From Aquabacterium sp. (GTDB lineage: Bacteria; Pseudomonadota; Gammaproteobacteria; Burkholderiales; Burkholderiaceae_C), in contig NZ_JAQSDR010000002.1 of assembly GCF_029946005.1 (NCBI RefSeq), positions 248,001 to 312,000 of the forward strand: a stretch of DNA of 64,000 nucleotides, in the 5' to 3' direction. Of this stretch, positions 8,378 to 18,559 are shown in pieces (within the stretch, counting starts at the first letter, position 1; each line of letters starts with the position of its first letter). Both the position numbers and the translations under genes were made by a program. Below the pieces are notes generated by a model that was not told the DNA's origin, ran no database searches, and saw only the letters and a list, made by a program, of their open reading frames with translations.

Positions 8378-9797
8378 CCACTCCAAGCCCCCTACCCCTA
8401 CCGCGCCTCGCCAGCCTCGCCGCCAACGGTTTGCCACAGGCCTGTGCCTGGCACTGACCCTGCTGATGGTCGGCCCCGAGACCCAGGCGCAGGGGCTCAA
8501 ACGCAGCGACGCGCCCTCGGTGTCGCCCCGCATCTCGGGCAACCGAGGCCTGAGCACCGAGCTCAAGCTGGCCGGGACGCAGAGCACCGCTGACTACATC
8601 GTGGCCGTGGTCAACCAGGAGCCCATCACCCACATGGAGGTGGAAAAGCGCGTCAGCCGCATCCAGGAATCGGCCCCGACAGGCTCGCGCTTGCCCGCAG
8701 GCGATGCCTTGCGCCAGCAGGTGCTGGATGCCCTCATCAACGAGAAGGTGCAGCTGTCCTTCGCGAGAACCTCCGGCATGGACGTGCCCGAAGCCGAGCT
8801 GGACGCGGCGATCGAGAACATCGCCACGCAGAACAAGATCACCGTGGCAGACCTCAAAGACCGCATGCGCTCCGACGGCCTGGACTACCAGCGCTACCGC
8901 GACAGCCTGCGCGAGCAGATCCTGCTGGAGCGCGTGCGCCAACGCGAGGTCAACGCACGCATCCAGGTCAGCGATGCCGAAGTGGCCGAGTTTTACGCCA
9001 AGGGTGCCGATGGCCTGGGAGAAACCTCCTACAACATCGCCCACCTGTTGATCGCCGTGCCCGAAGGCAGCAGCCCTGCCCAGATCCAGGCCCTTCAAGC
9101 CAAAGCGCAGGAGTTGCAACAGCGGGCCGCCAAGGGCGAGAATTTCGCCCAACTGGTCAAGGCCAACTCTGCCGACACCAACACCCGCGACCAAGGTGGC
9201 ACGGTGGGCATGCGCCCGGCCAGTCGCCTGCCTGACCTGTTTGTCGATGCGGTCAAAACCCTGGGGGTGGGCAAGGTGGCTCCCGTGGTCCGCTCCGGCG
9301 CCGGGTTTCACGTGGTCAAACTCGTCGAGCGCGAAAACTCGGGCAAGGCCACCTACACCCAGCAACGGGCCCGCCACATCCTGATCCGCACCACACCGCA
9401 GCTGGACGCCCGGGCCGCCGCCAAGCGCATGGACGACATCCGCAAGCAGATCGTGGGTGGCCAGGCCAGCTTTGCCCAGATGGCCCGCCAATACTCTGAA
9501 GATGGCAGCGCCATGCGAGGTGGGGACCTGGGCTGGACGGCCCCCGGCCAGTTCGTGCCCGAATTCGAGAAGGCCCTGCTGGCGCTGCAGCCTGGCCAGG
9601 TCTCTGAACCCGTGGTGACACGGTTTGGTGTGCACCTGATCCAGTTGATCGAGCGCAAGGAAGTCGAGTTGAGCGAACAGCAAAAGAAGGAGGCTGCCCG
9701 CAGCGTGCTGCGCGAGCAGCAATTCGAAGCCACCTACGAAGAATGGGCCAAAGAACTGCGCGCTGCCGCCTACGTGGAATTGCGCGATGCCCCCTGA
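8370..9797 (+). CDS. surA: Periplasmic chaperone and peptidyl-prolyl isomerase SurA
   Basis: A 475-residue protein with a signal peptide ([22 protein letters not shown]), a SurA N-terminal chaperone domain ([41 protein letters not shown]) and two parvulin (PpiC) domains, around residues 225-325 ([21 protein letters not shown]) and 333-435 ([22 protein letters not shown]). It escorts outer-membrane beta-barrel proteins, LptD being a known client in other bacteria, which fits its overlap with lptD by 8 nt. It overlaps rsmA by 11 nt. The pdxA gene often found between surA and rsmA is absent here. Confidence 0.96.
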   Translation: MTDHSKPPTPTAPRQPRRQRFATGLCLALTLLMVGPETQAQGLKRSDAPSVSPRISGNRGLSTELKLAGTQSTADYIVAVVNQEPITHMEVEKRVSRIQESAPTGSRLPAGDALRQQVLDALINEKVQLSFARTSGMDVPEAELDAAIENIATQNKITVADLKDRMRSDGLDYQRYRDSLREQILLERVRQREVNARIQVSDAEVAEFYAKGADGLGETSYNIAHLLIAVPEGSSPAQIQALQAKAQELQQRAAKGENFAQLVKANSADTNTRDQGGTVGMRPASRLPDLFVDAVKTLGVGKVAPVVRSGAGFHVVKLVERENSGKATYTQQRARHILIRTTPQLDARAAAKRMDDIRKQIVGGQASFAQMARQYSEDGSAMRGGDLGWTAPGQFVPEFEKALLALQPGQVSEPVVTRFGVHLIQLIERKEVELSEQQKKEAARSVLREQQFEATYEEWAKELRAAAYVELRDAP

Positions 9798-10578
9798 TCG
9801 CAAGAGCAGCCACAAAGGCCATTTCGCGCGCAAGCGCTTTGGCCAGCATTTCCTGTCCGATGTCGGCGTCATTGAAGACATCGTGCGCGCCATCAAACCC
9901 AAGCCAGGTCAGGCCCTGGTGGAAATCGGCCCCGGCCTGGGCGCGATGACCGACCCGGTGGTCGCCGAGTGCGAACACCTCACCGTGATCGAGTTGGACC
10001 GGGACCTGGTGCAGCGCCTGCGCCAACGACCCGAGCTCACCGTCATCGAGTCTGACGTCCTCAAGGTGGATTTTGGAGCCCTGGCGCAAGAGCACGCCCC
10101 CCAAAAATTGCGCGTGATCGGCAACCTGCCTTACAACATCTCCACGCCCATCCTGTTCCACCTGCTGCCCTGGGCCGATCAGGTGGAAGACCAGCACTTC
10201 ATGCTGCAAAAAGAAGTGGTTGAGCGCATGGTGGCCGGGCCGGGCTGCAAAGACTATGGGCGGCTGAGCGTGATGCTGCAGTGGCGTTACCACATGGAAT
10301 CGGTGGTGGATGTGCCCCCCACCGCGTTTGACCCGCCCCCCCGTGTCGATTCGGCCGTGGTGCGCATGGTGCCTTTGGCCCCCATCGAAGGGATCAACCA
10401 GAAACTGCTGGGCGAGATCGTGACCGTGGCATTTTCTCAGCGGCGCAAACTGCTGCGCCACACGCTGGGTGCCTGGCTGACCGCACGCGGGGTGAACGTT
10501 GACTTCAACGTGACACGCCGCGCCGAAGAAGTGCCCGTGGCCGAGTACCTGGCACTGGCTAAACACTGCCAGACCTGA
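9787..10578 (+). CDS. rsmA: 16S rRNA dimethyladenosine transferase RsmA (KsgA)
   Basis: A 263-residue methyltransferase with [10 protein letters not shown] at the start of the fold, the SAM-binding motif [11 protein letters not shown] (residues 45-55) and the catalytic [10 protein letters not shown] (113-122). It dimethylates two adjacent adenines in helix 45 of 16S rRNA in late 30S assembly. It is the last gene of the lptD-surA-rsmA operon, with an 11-nt overlap to surA, so it is probably translationally coupled. A GC-rich hairpin follows 13 nt after the stop codon. Confidence 0.96.
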   Translation: MPPDRKSSHKGHFARKRFGQHFLSDVGVIEDIVRAIKPKPGQALVEIGPGLGAMTDPVVAECEHLTVIELDRDLVQRLRQRPELTVIESDVLKVDFGALAQEHAPQKLRVIGNLPYNISTPILFHLLPWADQVEDQHFMLQKEVVERMVAGPGCKDYGRLSVMLQWRYHMESVVDVPPTAFDPPPRVDSAVVRMVPLAPIEGINQKLLGEIVTVAFSQRRKLLRHTLGAWLTARGVNVDFNVTRRAEEVPVAEYLALAKHCQT

Positions 10579-10590
10579 GATGACTGAAGG

Positions 10591-10619
10591 CGCCAAGCCC
10601 GATCAAAGGCAGCTTGGCG
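10591..10619 (+). terminator. Hairpin after rsmA, weak terminator candidate
   Basis: An 8-bp perfect stem (CGCCAAGC / GCTTGGCG) with a 13-nt loop lies just after the rsmA stop. No T-run follows, so termination would be inefficient or factor-assisted. Confidence 0.35.
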
Positions 10620-10651
10620 GGTTCTTCACAGGCTGAGCAAGCCCCAAAAAA

Positions 10652-11164
10652 TCAGCTGGTTTCGCCGTTGTGGCGACGACGGCGCATCAAGGTGCCCACT
10701 GCGCCCAGGCCAGCCAGCGCCAAGGCCAAACTTTCAGGTTCCGGCACAGGTGACAAGTACCAATTCACCGAATAGAGGCCCGAACCGCTGCCAGCCACTT
10801 GAAAGCTGTAATCGGTGCCGGCCACCAGACTCAAGCCCGAGAAACTGATGCCCGGCCCGGCCAGCAAGGTGGCACCTTTGTAGATGGACAAAGACAAGGC
10901 CCCGGCCGCCGGGATGACGTAGCCCAGGTTCAGGGTCTGGCCCTGCACGGCAAACGCAGCCATGGTGGGCGCGGACAACGAGAAGCCGATGGTGTCATTG
11001 AACGAGAATTGGCCCAGGAACATGGCACTGCCAGGACTCACCTGCGTTTGCAGGTCACCAATCGAGGTGGTGAAGGCATGGGCAGAGGAACACACGGCCA
11101 GGGCCGCCATCGCTCCCACAACCGTTGATCGGATTAGCACTGGAACTTTGAAACTTGTTGTCAT
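10652..11164 (-). CDS. PEP-CTERM sorting domain protein
   Basis: A 170-residue exported protein. A signal peptide (residues about 10-30, ending SSAHA) is followed by a serine/glycine-rich beta-type body containing FLGQFSFNDTIGFSL. The C-terminus is a classic PEP-CTERM signal: VPEPESLALALAGLGAVGTLMRRRR, that is a PEP motif, a hydrophobic helix and an Arg cluster. Such proteins are processed by exosortase and are typically linked to exopolysaccharide or biofilm. The body is of the small FxDxF-like kind and its function is unknown. It is a single gene, convergent with rsmA. Confidence 0.85.
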   Translation of the reverse strand: MTTSFKVPVLIRSTVVGAMAALAVCSSAHAFTTSIGDLQTQVSPGSAMFLGQFSFNDTIGFSLSAPTMAAFAVQGQTLNLGYVIPAAGALSLSIYKGATLLAGPGISFSGLSLVAGTDYSFQVAGSGSGLYSVNWYLSPVPEPESLALALAGLGAVGTLMRRRRHNGETS

Positions 11165-11373
11165 GACTGACCCCTTGAAGACGACAAACCAAACACAGTG
11201 CTAACCCTTAGGCATGAAACATGCCAAGTCCCGACCAGTCATCAGGCCCAGAAAATCGGCCAAATCTGCACTGCAATGGCCCACACCCCCTGCAAGAAGG
11301 GGGGAGATGCCGCACCACGATGCGCACAGCGGCCCTTCCAAAGAAGTGCGCCCCGCGCCGATACACTGCAGCC

Positions 11374-12621
11374 ATGAAGCGTTTTTTAGTGGGTGGTGCT
11401 GTTCGCGATCGACTCCTGGGCCGGCCTGCGGGCGACCGGGACTGGGTGCTGGTGGGGGCATCGCCCGATGAATTGACAGGGCTGGGTTACACCCCGGTGG
11501 GCCGCGATTTCCCGGTGTTTCTGCACCCCGACACCAAGGAGGAGTGCGCGCTGGCCCGCACCGAACGCAAGACAGCGCCCGGCTACCGAGGCTTCGTCGT
11601 TCACGCCGCGCCCGACGTGACCCTGGAAGAAGACCTGGCGCGCCGTGACCTGACCATCAACGCCATCGCCGAGGACGAGTCAGGTCAACTGGTCGACCCC
11701 TACGGCGGCCAACGCGACCTGGCCGCCAAAGTGCTGCGCCACGTTTCACCGGCCTTCTCGGAAGACCCGGTGCGCATCCTGCGCCTGGCGCGCTTCGCGG
11801 CCCGTTTCGACGATTTCAGCGTGGCCCCCGAAACCTTGCTCTTGATGCGAGACATGGTCGAGCAGGGTGAGGTGGACCACCTGGTGCCCGAGCGCGTCTG
11901 GCAAGAACTGTCGCGCGGCCTGATGGAAAGCAAACCCTCGCGCCTGTTCGACGTCCTGCGGGCGTGCGGCGCCCTGGCCCGCCTGCTGCCCGAGGTCGAG
12001 CGCCTGTGGGGCGTGCCACAGCGGGCGGAGTACCACCCCGAGGTCGACACCGGCGTGCACCTGATGATGGTGCTGGACATGAGTGCCCGCTTGGAGGCCG
12101 ACTTGGCGGTGCGCTATGCCTGCCTGTGCCACGACCTGGGCAAGGGCACCACGCCCGAGCACATTCTGCCGCGCCACATCGGACACGAAGAGCGCAGCGC
12201 CCGCTTGCTCAAAGGCATGAGCGAACGCCTGCGCGCGCCCGTGGAATGCCGAGAACTGGCCGACGTGGTCGCCCGCGAGCACGGCAACATCCACCGCAGC
12301 GCGGAACTGAAAGCGGCGGCCACCTTGCGGCTGCTGGAGCGCTGCGACGCCATCCGCAAACCCCAGCGCTTCACGCAGGTTTTGCTGGCCTGCGAATGCG
12401 ACTCACGGGGTCGCCTGGGCCTGGAAGAGCAGCCTTATCCCCAGACCGCGCATTTGCTGGCGGCACTGGACATCGCCTTGGGCGTGGACACGGCCAAGGT
12501 GGCTTCGAGGTGCATGGAGACGGGCAAGCAGGGGCCGGCCATCGGCAAGGCGATCCAGGATGCGCGCGTCACGGCCATCGAGATCGCGTGGGCGAAATCC
12601 CGGGCTGAGCACAAGCACTGA
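11374..12621 (+). CDS. cca: CCA tRNA nucleotidyltransferase with HD domain
   Basis: A 415-residue class II nucleotidyltransferase. It begins MKRFLVGGAVRDRLLG with the catalytic DRDW (Asp21, Asp23), followed by RRDLTINAIA and the RNA-binding region DPVRILRLARFAARF. A C-terminal HD phosphohydrolase domain carries CHDLGKGTTP at about residue 252 and the matching H-x-GHEERSA. It adds or repairs the 3' CCA end of tRNAs; the HD domain of the E. coli type gives phosphatase/phosphodiesterase activity. The start at 11374 matches the family N-terminus; the frame is open further upstream but that sequence is not conserved. The gene is convergent with ftsZ, with a strong shared hairpin between them. Confidence 0.95.
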   Translation: MKRFLVGGAVRDRLLGRPAGDRDWVLVGASPDELTGLGYTPVGRDFPVFLHPDTKEECALARTERKTAPGYRGFVVHAAPDVTLEEDLARRDLTINAIAEDESGQLVDPYGGQRDLAAKVLRHVSPAFSEDPVRILRLARFAARFDDFSVAPETLLLMRDMVEQGEVDHLVPERVWQELSRGLMESKPSRLFDVLRACGALARLLPEVERLWGVPQRAEYHPEVDTGVHLMMVLDMSARLEADLAVRYACLCHDLGKGTTPEHILPRHIGHEERSARLLKGMSERLRAPVECRELADVVAREHGNIHRSAELKAAATLRLLERCDAIRKPQRFTQVLLACECDSRGRLGLEEQPYPQTAHLLAALDIALGVDTAKVASRCMETGKQGPAIGKAIQDARVTAIEIAWAKSRAEHKH

Positions 12622-12640
12622 TGCGTTGAACCGTGGACTC

Positions 12641-12670
12641 AAGGCGCCCTGCACATTTGCAGGGCGCCTT
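12641..12670. terminator. Perfect 13-bp hairpin between convergent cca and ftsZ
   Basis: The arms AAGGCGCCCTGCA and TGCAGGGCGCCTT pair perfectly around a 4-nt loop. It sits between two converging genes and could act on both strands. There is no long T-run on either side, so its strength is uncertain. Confidence 0.65.
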
Positions 12671-12718
12671 GGAGTTCACTGGACTTCGGTACGACTGACT
12701 ATCTAAGCAACGTAGAGA

Positions 12719-13963
12719 TCAGTCCGCCTGCTTACGCAGGAAGGCCGGGATCTCGATCTCGTCCATGCCATTGCTGGCCAAAGCATCCACCTTCGCGGCC
12801 GCCTGGGTGCGACCCGAGCGCCACACGCTGGGCGTGTTCAAACCGCTGAAGTCGTTGTGGCCCGAGGTGGCGCCCATGCCCAGACCGGACGAACCACCAT
12901 GCACCTGGTGGTTCAACACCGGCAGGTTGTCCGTGCCCGTGCGGGCAAAGACCTGACCATGTGCTTGCGCGGCACTGTGCACTACCGACATCGGTGCTTG
13001 CGCACGGCGGCCAGCGCTCAGGCCCGTGGCGATCACGGTCACGCGCAGCTGGTCGCCCAGGCTTTCGTCGTAGGCCGTGCCGTAGATGACATGCGCCTCT
13101 TCTGCGGCATAGCGGCGGATGGTGTTCATGGCATTGCGCGACTCGCTCAGCTTGAAGTTGCTCTTGCCTGCGGCAATCAGCACCAGCACGCCACGCGCGC
13201 CCGACAGGTCGATGCCTTCCAGCAGTGGGCAGGCCACGGCCGATTCAGCCGCCTTGGTGGCGCGGTCCGGGCCCGACGCGGTGGCCGTGCCCATCATGGC
13301 CTTGCCAGGCTCGCTCATCACGGTCTTGACGTCTTCGAAGTCGACGTTGACCAGGCCCGGAATGTGGATGATGTCGCTGATGCCGCCGACGGCGTTCTTC
13401 AGCACGTCATTGGCCTGCTTGAAGGCCTCTTCCTGGGTGATGTCATCGCCCAGCACTTCCAGCAGCTTCTCGTTCAGCACCACGATCAGCGAATCGACGT
13501 TGGCTTCCAGCTCGGCCAGGCCAGCGTCGGCCTGCTTCATGCGGCGGCCGCCTTCGAACTCGAAAGGCTTGGTCACCACACCGACGGTGAGGATGCCCAT
13601 TTCCTTGGCCACGCGCGCGATCACGGGCGCGGCGCCCGTGCCCGTGCCACCACCCATGCCGGCGGTGATGAAGACCATGTGCGCACCATCCAGTGCTGCC
13701 TTGATCTGCTCCACAGCCTCTTCCGCCGCGACGCGCCCGGCTTCGGGTTTGGACCCCGCGCCCAGGCCGCTGTTGCCCAGTTGCATTTGCATGTCCGCGC
13801 TGGAGCGGTTCAATGCCTGTGCATCCGTGTTGGCGCAGATGAACTGCACACCCTGAACACCCTGGGCGATCATGTGGTCGACCGCGTTGCCGCCACCACC
13901 ACCTACACCGATCACCTTGATCTGGGTTCCCAGGTCGAAGTTTTCAATCATTTCGATTGCCAT
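12719..13963 (-). CDS. ftsZ: Cell division GTPase FtsZ
   Basis: A 414-residue tubulin homologue with VIGVGGGGGNAVDHM at the N-terminal nucleotide site, the tubulin signature GGGTGTG (residues 104-110), the T7-loop region and a C-terminal conserved peptide (DEIEIPAFLRKQAD, residues 401-414) that binds FtsA and ZipA. The ATG at 13963 follows GGAGG by 6 nt, which decides against an upstream in-frame start. It polymerises into the Z-ring at mid-cell. It is the last gene of the dcw cluster, 60 nt downstream of ftsA. The lpxC gene that commonly follows ftsZ is not here; cca converges instead. Confidence 0.98.
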   Translation of the reverse strand: MAIEMIENFDLGTQIKVIGVGGGGGNAVDHMIAQGVQGVQFICANTDAQALNRSSADMQMQLGNSGLGAGSKPEAGRVAAEEAVEQIKAALDGAHMVFITAGMGGGTGTGAAPVIARVAKEMGILTVGVVTKPFEFEGGRRMKQADAGLAELEANVDSLIVVLNEKLLEVLGDDITQEEAFKQANDVLKNAVGGISDIIHIPGLVNVDFEDVKTVMSEPGKAMMGTATASGPDRATKAAESAVACPLLEGIDLSGARGVLVLIAAGKSNFKLSESRNAMNTIRRYAAEEAHVIYGTAYDESLGDQLRVTVIATGLSAGRRAQAPMSVVHSAAQAHGQVFARTGTDNLPVLNHQVHGGSSGLGMGATSGHNDFSGLNTPSVWRSGRTQAAAKVDALASNGMDEIEIPAFLRKQAD

Positions 13964-14023
13964 GTCGTACCTCCAATATTTCAAGCAGTTGCCAGTGAAT
14001 AAAAGTCGAGCCAGTGAAGCTCT

Positions 14024-15253
14024 TCAAAAATTACCAATGAACCAATCGCGGATGCGTCCGAACCAGGTCTGAACCGACCCGGCCTTCTGCGCCGCCTTCA
14101 TCCCGCGCGTTCGCGCGAGTCTTGCCTCTTCGAGCAAGCCCATGACGGTGGCCGAGCGAGGGCTGGCCACCATGTCGTGCAGTGCACCCGAGTACAAGGG
14201 GATGCCCTTGCGCACGGGTTTCAAGAAGATGTCTTCGGCCAGCTCGACCATGCCCGGCATGACCGCCGAGCCGCCGGTGAGCACGATGCCCGATGACAGC
14301 AGTTCCTCGTATCCAGACTCGCGGATCACCTGGTGAACCAGCGAGAAAATCTCTTCAACGCGCGGCTCGATCACGCCGGCCAAGGCCTGGCGCGAGAGCA
14401 TGCGCGGGGCGCGGTCGCCCAGGCCGGGCACTTCGACCTGTTCATTCGGGTCGGCCAGCATCTGCTTGGCCACGCCGTGGTCCACCTTGATGTCTTCGGC
14501 GTCTTTAGTGGGCGTGCGCAGGGCCATCGCGATGTCGCTGGTGATCAGGTCGCCCGCGATCGGGATGACGGCCGTGTGGCGCACCGAACCATCGGTGAAG
14601 ATGGAGACATCGGTGGTACCGGCGCCGATGTCAATCAGGGCCACGCCCAGTGATTTTTCATCTTCGGTCAGCACCGCCGCGCTCGATGCGCTGGGGTTGA
14701 GCACCAGTTGTTCGGCTTCCAGGCCGCAGCGGCGCACGCACTTGACGATGTTCTCGGCCGCGCTCTGCGCACCAGTCACAATGTGGACCTTGACCTCAAG
14801 GCGGCCTCCGCTCATGCCGATGGGCTCTTTCACCTCATGGCCGTCGATGATGAACTCTTGCGGCTCGACCAGCAGCAGGCGTTGGTCATTGGGGATATTG
14901 ATGGCCTTGGCGGTTTCGACCACGCGCTGCACGTCGATCGGCGCCACTTCCTTGTCGCGCACGATGACCATGCCGGTCGAGTTCTGGCCCCGGATGTGGC
15001 TGCCGGTGATGCCGGTCCAGACGCGGCTGATCTTGCAGTCGGCCATCAGCTCGGCCTCTTTCAAGGCCTGCTGGATGGACTGCACCGTGGCGTCGATGTT
15101 GACGACCACGCCGCGCTTGAGGCCATGGCTGGGCGCCACGCCCAAACCGGCCAGGCGCAGCTCGCCACCGGGCATGACTTCGGCCACCACCGCCATCACT
15201 TTGGCGGTGCCGATGTCGAGTCCGACAACCAGATCCTTGTATTCCTTGGGCAT
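14024..15253 (-). CDS. ftsA: Cell division protein FtsA
   Basis: A 409-residue actin-like ATPase with VVGLDIGTAKVMAVVAE (phosphate 1), ALIDIGAGTTDVSIF (phosphate 2), the FtsA-specific 1C subdomain and IVLTGGSAVMPG (adenosine motif). The C-terminal WFGRIRDWFIGNF forms an amphipathic membrane-targeting helix. It tethers FtsZ to the membrane and recruits late divisome proteins. It lies 20 nt downstream of ftsQ and 60 nt upstream of ftsZ. Confidence 0.97.
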   Translation of the reverse strand: MPKEYKDLVVGLDIGTAKVMAVVAEVMPGGELRLAGLGVAPSHGLKRGVVVNIDATVQSIQQALKEAELMADCKISRVWTGITGSHIRGQNSTGMVIVRDKEVAPIDVQRVVETAKAINIPNDQRLLLVEPQEFIIDGHEVKEPIGMSGGRLEVKVHIVTGAQSAAENIVKCVRRCGLEAEQLVLNPSASSAAVLTEDEKSLGVALIDIGAGTTDVSIFTDGSVRHTAVIPIAGDLITSDIAMALRTPTKDAEDIKVDHGVAKQMLADPNEQVEVPGLGDRAPRMLSRQALAGVIEPRVEEIFSLVHQVIRESGYEELLSSGIVLTGGSAVMPGMVELAEDIFLKPVRKGIPLYSGALHDMVASPRSATVMGLLEEARLARTRGMKAAQKAGSVQTWFGRIRDWFIGNF

Positions 15254-15273
15254 GGTGTGTGTGCTGTGTTCGG

Positions 15274-16161
15274 TTAACGTTGTGGTGGCTGCTGTTGACG
15301 TTGGCGTGCGGCCCAGGCCGCGTTTTGCGCCGCCAGCTTGGCCTTGAGCGCTGCTTTGCTGGCCGCTTCCTGCAGGGTGGACACGCCGCGCAGCTTGACG
15401 GCATAGCCTTCGGGATAACGCAGGTCGGCCTGTACCAGCGGCGCGGGGTATTGGCGGTGCAACTCGGGCACGGTGCGCACGAAGCGCTGCAGGCGGTCGG
15501 CCACTTCATCGGCGGTGCCACGGCCCAATTCGATGTCGGCGCCACTGTCCAGCTGCAGGCTCCACGAGCCACGGTCAGTCAGGCGCAAGGTCTCGATCTC
15601 GCCTTGCAGCGGGGTCACCAGGGGTTGCAGGCGGCGCAACATGTCCAGCATCACGCGGGCCTGGTCGGGCGCAGGGTGGGCCGGGGCCGACAGCGTGGGC
15701 AAAGGCTCGTCTTCTACGTCGCCCAGGTTGGCGTCAAAAACTTCGCCGAAGGTGTTGACCAACTGGTCGTCTCGATCCTCATGGCGCCAGTAGGCGGCGG
15801 GGCGGTGCTCTTCCAGGGTGACGCGCAACTGGTTGGGCCACACGCGGCGCACCACCGCGCGGCGCACCCAGGGCACGGCTTCAAACGCATCTCGGGCCTT
15901 CAACAGGTCCTGGTTGAAGAAGCCGCCGCTGAGGTGCGGCAAGGCGTTGGCGCGCACTGTGGCCAGGTTGTTGCGCTGCAATTCGCCATCGATTTGCAGG
16001 TTCTGGATGTTGAAGAAGGACAGGCGCGACAACTTGACCAGACCGGAGGCCAGCACCACGGCCAGCGCCAACCCTGCCAGCGCGGCGGACGCGGCATTCA
16101 TCCAGCGGACGTCTTGCGGCATCTCGCTGAGGTGGGGGTTGAGGGCGGCGTTGGCCAACAT
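15274..16161 (-). CDS. ftsQ: Cell division protein FtsQ
   Basis: A 295-residue bitopic protein: a short cytoplasmic tail, one transmembrane helix (residues about 25-45, ASAALAGLALAVVLASGLV), a POTRA domain (LSFFNIQNLQIDGELQRNNLATVRANALPHLSGGFFNQDLLKARDAFEAVPWVRRAVVRRVWPNQLRV, split here by structure rather than sequence) and a beta domain. The tail ends in Gln/Arg. With FtsB and FtsL it regulates FtsWI septal synthesis. It sits between ddlB (16-nt gap) and ftsA as in other proteobacteria. Confidence 0.95.
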   Translation of the reverse strand: MLANAALNPHLSEMPQDVRWMNAASAALAGLALAVVLASGLVKLSRLSFFNIQNLQIDGELQRNNLATVRANALPHLSGGFFNQDLLKARDAFEAVPWVRRAVVRRVWPNQLRVTLEEHRPAAYWRHEDRDDQLVNTFGEVFDANLGDVEDEPLPTLSAPAHPAPDQARVMLDMLRRLQPLVTPLQGEIETLRLTDRGSWSLQLDSGADIELGRGTADEVADRLQRFVRTVPELHRQYPAPLVQADLRYPEGYAVKLRGVSTLQEAASKAALKAKLAAQNAAWAARQRQQQPPQR

Positions 16162-16177
16162 GGTCAGATCGTCTTCC

Positions 16178-17149
16178 TTATTGCGCGGAGTCCAGCGTGG
16201 CTGAGGCCAGCAGGGTGAGGCAGAGTTGTTCGTAGCTCAGACCAGCCGCCTTGGCCGACATCGGGACCAGCGAATGGCTGGTCATGCCAGGCGAGGTGTT
16301 GATCTCAAGCAGGAAGGGCTGGCGGTCGGTGTGGCGGATCATCACGTCGGCGCGGGCCCAGCCTCGGCAACCCAAGGTCTTGAAAGCCCGCAGCACCTGG
16401 TGCCGGATCTCGACCTCTTCGTCGGCGCCGAGTTGGCTCGGGCAGAGGTACTTCACTTCGTCGGTGAAGTACTTGTTCTGGTAGTCGTAGTTGCCACCGG
16501 GCGCGACGATGCGGATCACCGGCAGGGCTTGCGCCTCGCCCTGCACCAGCAGCACCGGGCAAGTGGTCTCTTCGCCCTCGATGAACTGCTCGCACAGCAC
16601 CTCAGGGTCGTGCTGGGCGGCGGCTGCATAGGCGGCGGCGCACTGCGCGGGGTCGGTCACCTTGGTCAGGCCGATGGACGAGCCTTCGCGCGAAGGCTTG
16701 ACGATCATGGGCGCGCCCAGCACGGCCAGGGCCTGCGAGCACTCTTCCGGGCTGGACACCGTGCGCCAATCAGGCGTGGGCAAGCCTTCGAAGCGCCAGA
16801 TGCGCTTGGTCATGATCTTGTCCATGGCGATGCTGGAGGCCATCACACCCGAGCCGGTGTAGGGGATGCCCAGCAGTTCGAGCGCACCTTGCACCGTGCC
16901 GTCTTCGCCTCCGCGTCCATGCAGGGCGATGAAGCAGCGGTCGAAACCCTCGGTCTTCAAGTCCTGCAAAGGCCGGTCGGCCGGGTCAAAAGCGTGCGCG
17001 TCCACACCTTGCGATTGCAAGGCCTGGAGCACGCCAGAGCCCGACATGATGGAGATGTCGCGCTCGGCCGAGGTGCCGCCAAACAGCACGGCGACCTTGC
17101 CCAGCGACTTGACGTCGATGGTGGGGGCGGGCAGATTCATCAAGCTCAT
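16178..17149 (-). CDS. ddlB: D-alanine--D-alanine ligase
   Basis: A 323-residue ATP-grasp enzyme with [16 protein letters not shown] at the N-terminus, [45 protein letters not shown] and [18 protein letters not shown], where the Glu and Asn bind Mg-ATP. It makes the D-Ala-D-Ala dipeptide that the MurF half of MurE-MurF adds to the UDP-MurNAc-tripeptide. It begins 6 nt after the murC stop codon. Confidence 0.96.
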   Translation of the reverse strand: MSLMNLPAPTIDVKSLGKVAVLFGGTSAERDISIMSGSGVLQALQSQGVDAHAFDPADRPLQDLKTEGFDRCFIALHGRGGEDGTVQGALELLGIPYTGSGVMASSIAMDKIMTKRIWRFEGLPTPDWRTVSSPEECSQALAVLGAPMIVKPSREGSSIGLTKVTDPAQCAAAYAAAAQHDPEVLCEQFIEGEETTCPVLLVQGEAQALPVIRIVAPGGNYDYQNKYFTDEVKYLCPSQLGADEEVEIRHQVLRAFKTLGCRGWARADVMIRHTDRQPFLLEINTSPGMTSHSLVPMSAKAAGLSYEQLCLTLLASATLDSAQ

Positions 17150-17155
17150 CTTGGG

Positions 17156-18559
17156 TCAGTCCTTCAACAGTTCGACCACCTTGGGTGGGATGCCACCCAT
17201 GGAGCCGGCGCCCATGCAGATCACCACGTCGCCATCGCGCGTGTTGTGCGCGATGGCGCTGGGCAACTCGGTCATGTCGTCCACGAACAGGGGCTCGACC
17301 TTGCCAGCCACGCGCACCGCGCGGGTCAAGGCCCGGCCATCGGCGGCCACGATGGGTTGCTCGCCAGCGGAGTAAACCTCGGTCAACAGCACGGCATCGG
17401 CCGTGCCCAGCACCTTCACGAAGTCCTCGAAGCAATCGCGCGTGCGGGTGTAGCGGTGCGGTTGGAAGGCCAGCACCAGGCGTTGACCCGGGAAGGCACC
17501 GCGCGCCGCGCTGATCACAGCCGCCATCTCGACCGGGTGGTGGCCGTAGTCGTCGATCAGCGTGAACTGGCCGCCATCGGCCGCGCGCAACTCGCCATAG
17601 CGCTGGAAGCGACGGCCCACGCCGGTGAACTCGGACAAGGCCTTGGCGATCGGCTCGTCTGGCAGCTCGATCTCAGTGGCCACGGCAATCGCCGCCAGCG
17701 CGTTGAGCACGTTGTGCACGCCGGGCAGGTTCAGGGTGACGGGCAGATCGGGCATGACGATGCCATTGCGGCGCTGGACCACGAAGCGCATCTGACCGCC
17801 CGGCAAGGCTTCGACATCGACCGCGCGCACTTGGGCGTCTTCACCAAAGCCATAGCTGATGACAGGGCGAGAGATCAGCGGGATGATCGAGCGCACGCCC
17901 GGGTCGTCCGCGCACAGGATGGCCGCGCCGTAGAAGGGCATGCGGTGCAGGAAATCAACGAAAGCCTGCTTCAGCTTGGCGAAGTCATGGCCGTAGGTGT
18001 CCATGTGATCGGCATCGATGTTGGTGACGACCGACAGGATGGGCAGCAGGTTCAGGAAGGAGGCGTCCGATTCGTCGGCCTCGACCACGATGTAGTCGCC
18101 CTTGCCCAAGGCCGAATTGGCGCCCGCGCTGTTGAGCTTGCCGCCAATCACGAAGGTCGGATCGACGCCGGCCTCGGCCAGGATGCAAGTGACCAGCGAC
18201 GTGGTCGTCGTCTTGCCATGCGTGCCCGCAATGGCAATGCCGCGCTTGAGGCGCATCAACTCGGCCAGCATGACGGCGCGCGGCACCACGGGGATGCGCT
18301 TGGCGCGCGCGGCGATCACCTCGGGGTTGTCGCCCCGCACGGCGGTGGACGTGACCACGGCTTCGGCACCCAGCACATGGTCGGCATCGTGCCCCATGAA
18401 GACCTTGATGCCGAGCGAGGCCAGGCGACGCGAGGTGGCGCTGTCGCTCTGGTCCGAGCCGGACACGGTGTAGCCCAGGTTGTGCAGGATCTCGGCGATG
18501 CCGCTCATGCCGGCCCCGCCGACGCCAACAAAGTGGATGTGTTTGACGGCGTGCTTCAT
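17156..18559 (-). CDS. murC: UDP-N-acetylmuramate--L-alanine ligase MurC
   Basis: A 467-residue Mur ligase with the N-terminal Rossmann motif [17 protein letters not shown], the ATP loop [33 protein letters not shown] and [12 protein letters not shown]. It adds the first amino acid (L-Ala) to UDP-MurNAc in the cytoplasm. It overlaps murG by 4 nt, indicating coupled translation. Confidence 0.97.
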   Translation of the reverse strand: MKHAVKHIHFVGVGGAGMSGIAEILHNLGYTVSGSDQSDSATSRRLASLGIKVFMGHDADHVLGAEAVVTSTAVRGDNPEVIAARAKRIPVVPRAVMLAELMRLKRGIAIAGTHGKTTTTSLVTCILAEAGVDPTFVIGGKLNSAGANSALGKGDYIVVEADESDASFLNLLPILSVVTNIDADHMDTYGHDFAKLKQAFVDFLHRMPFYGAAILCADDPGVRSIIPLISRPVISYGFGEDAQVRAVDVEALPGGQMRFVVQRRNGIVMPDLPVTLNLPGVHNVLNALAAIAVATEIELPDEPIAKALSEFTGVGRRFQRYGELRAADGGQFTLIDDYGHHPVEMAAVISAARGAFPGQRLVLAFQPHRYTRTRDCFEDFVKVLGTADAVLLTEVYSAGEQPIVAADGRALTRAVRVAGKVEPLFVDDMTELPSAIAHNTRDGDVVICMGAGSMGGIPPKVVELLKD

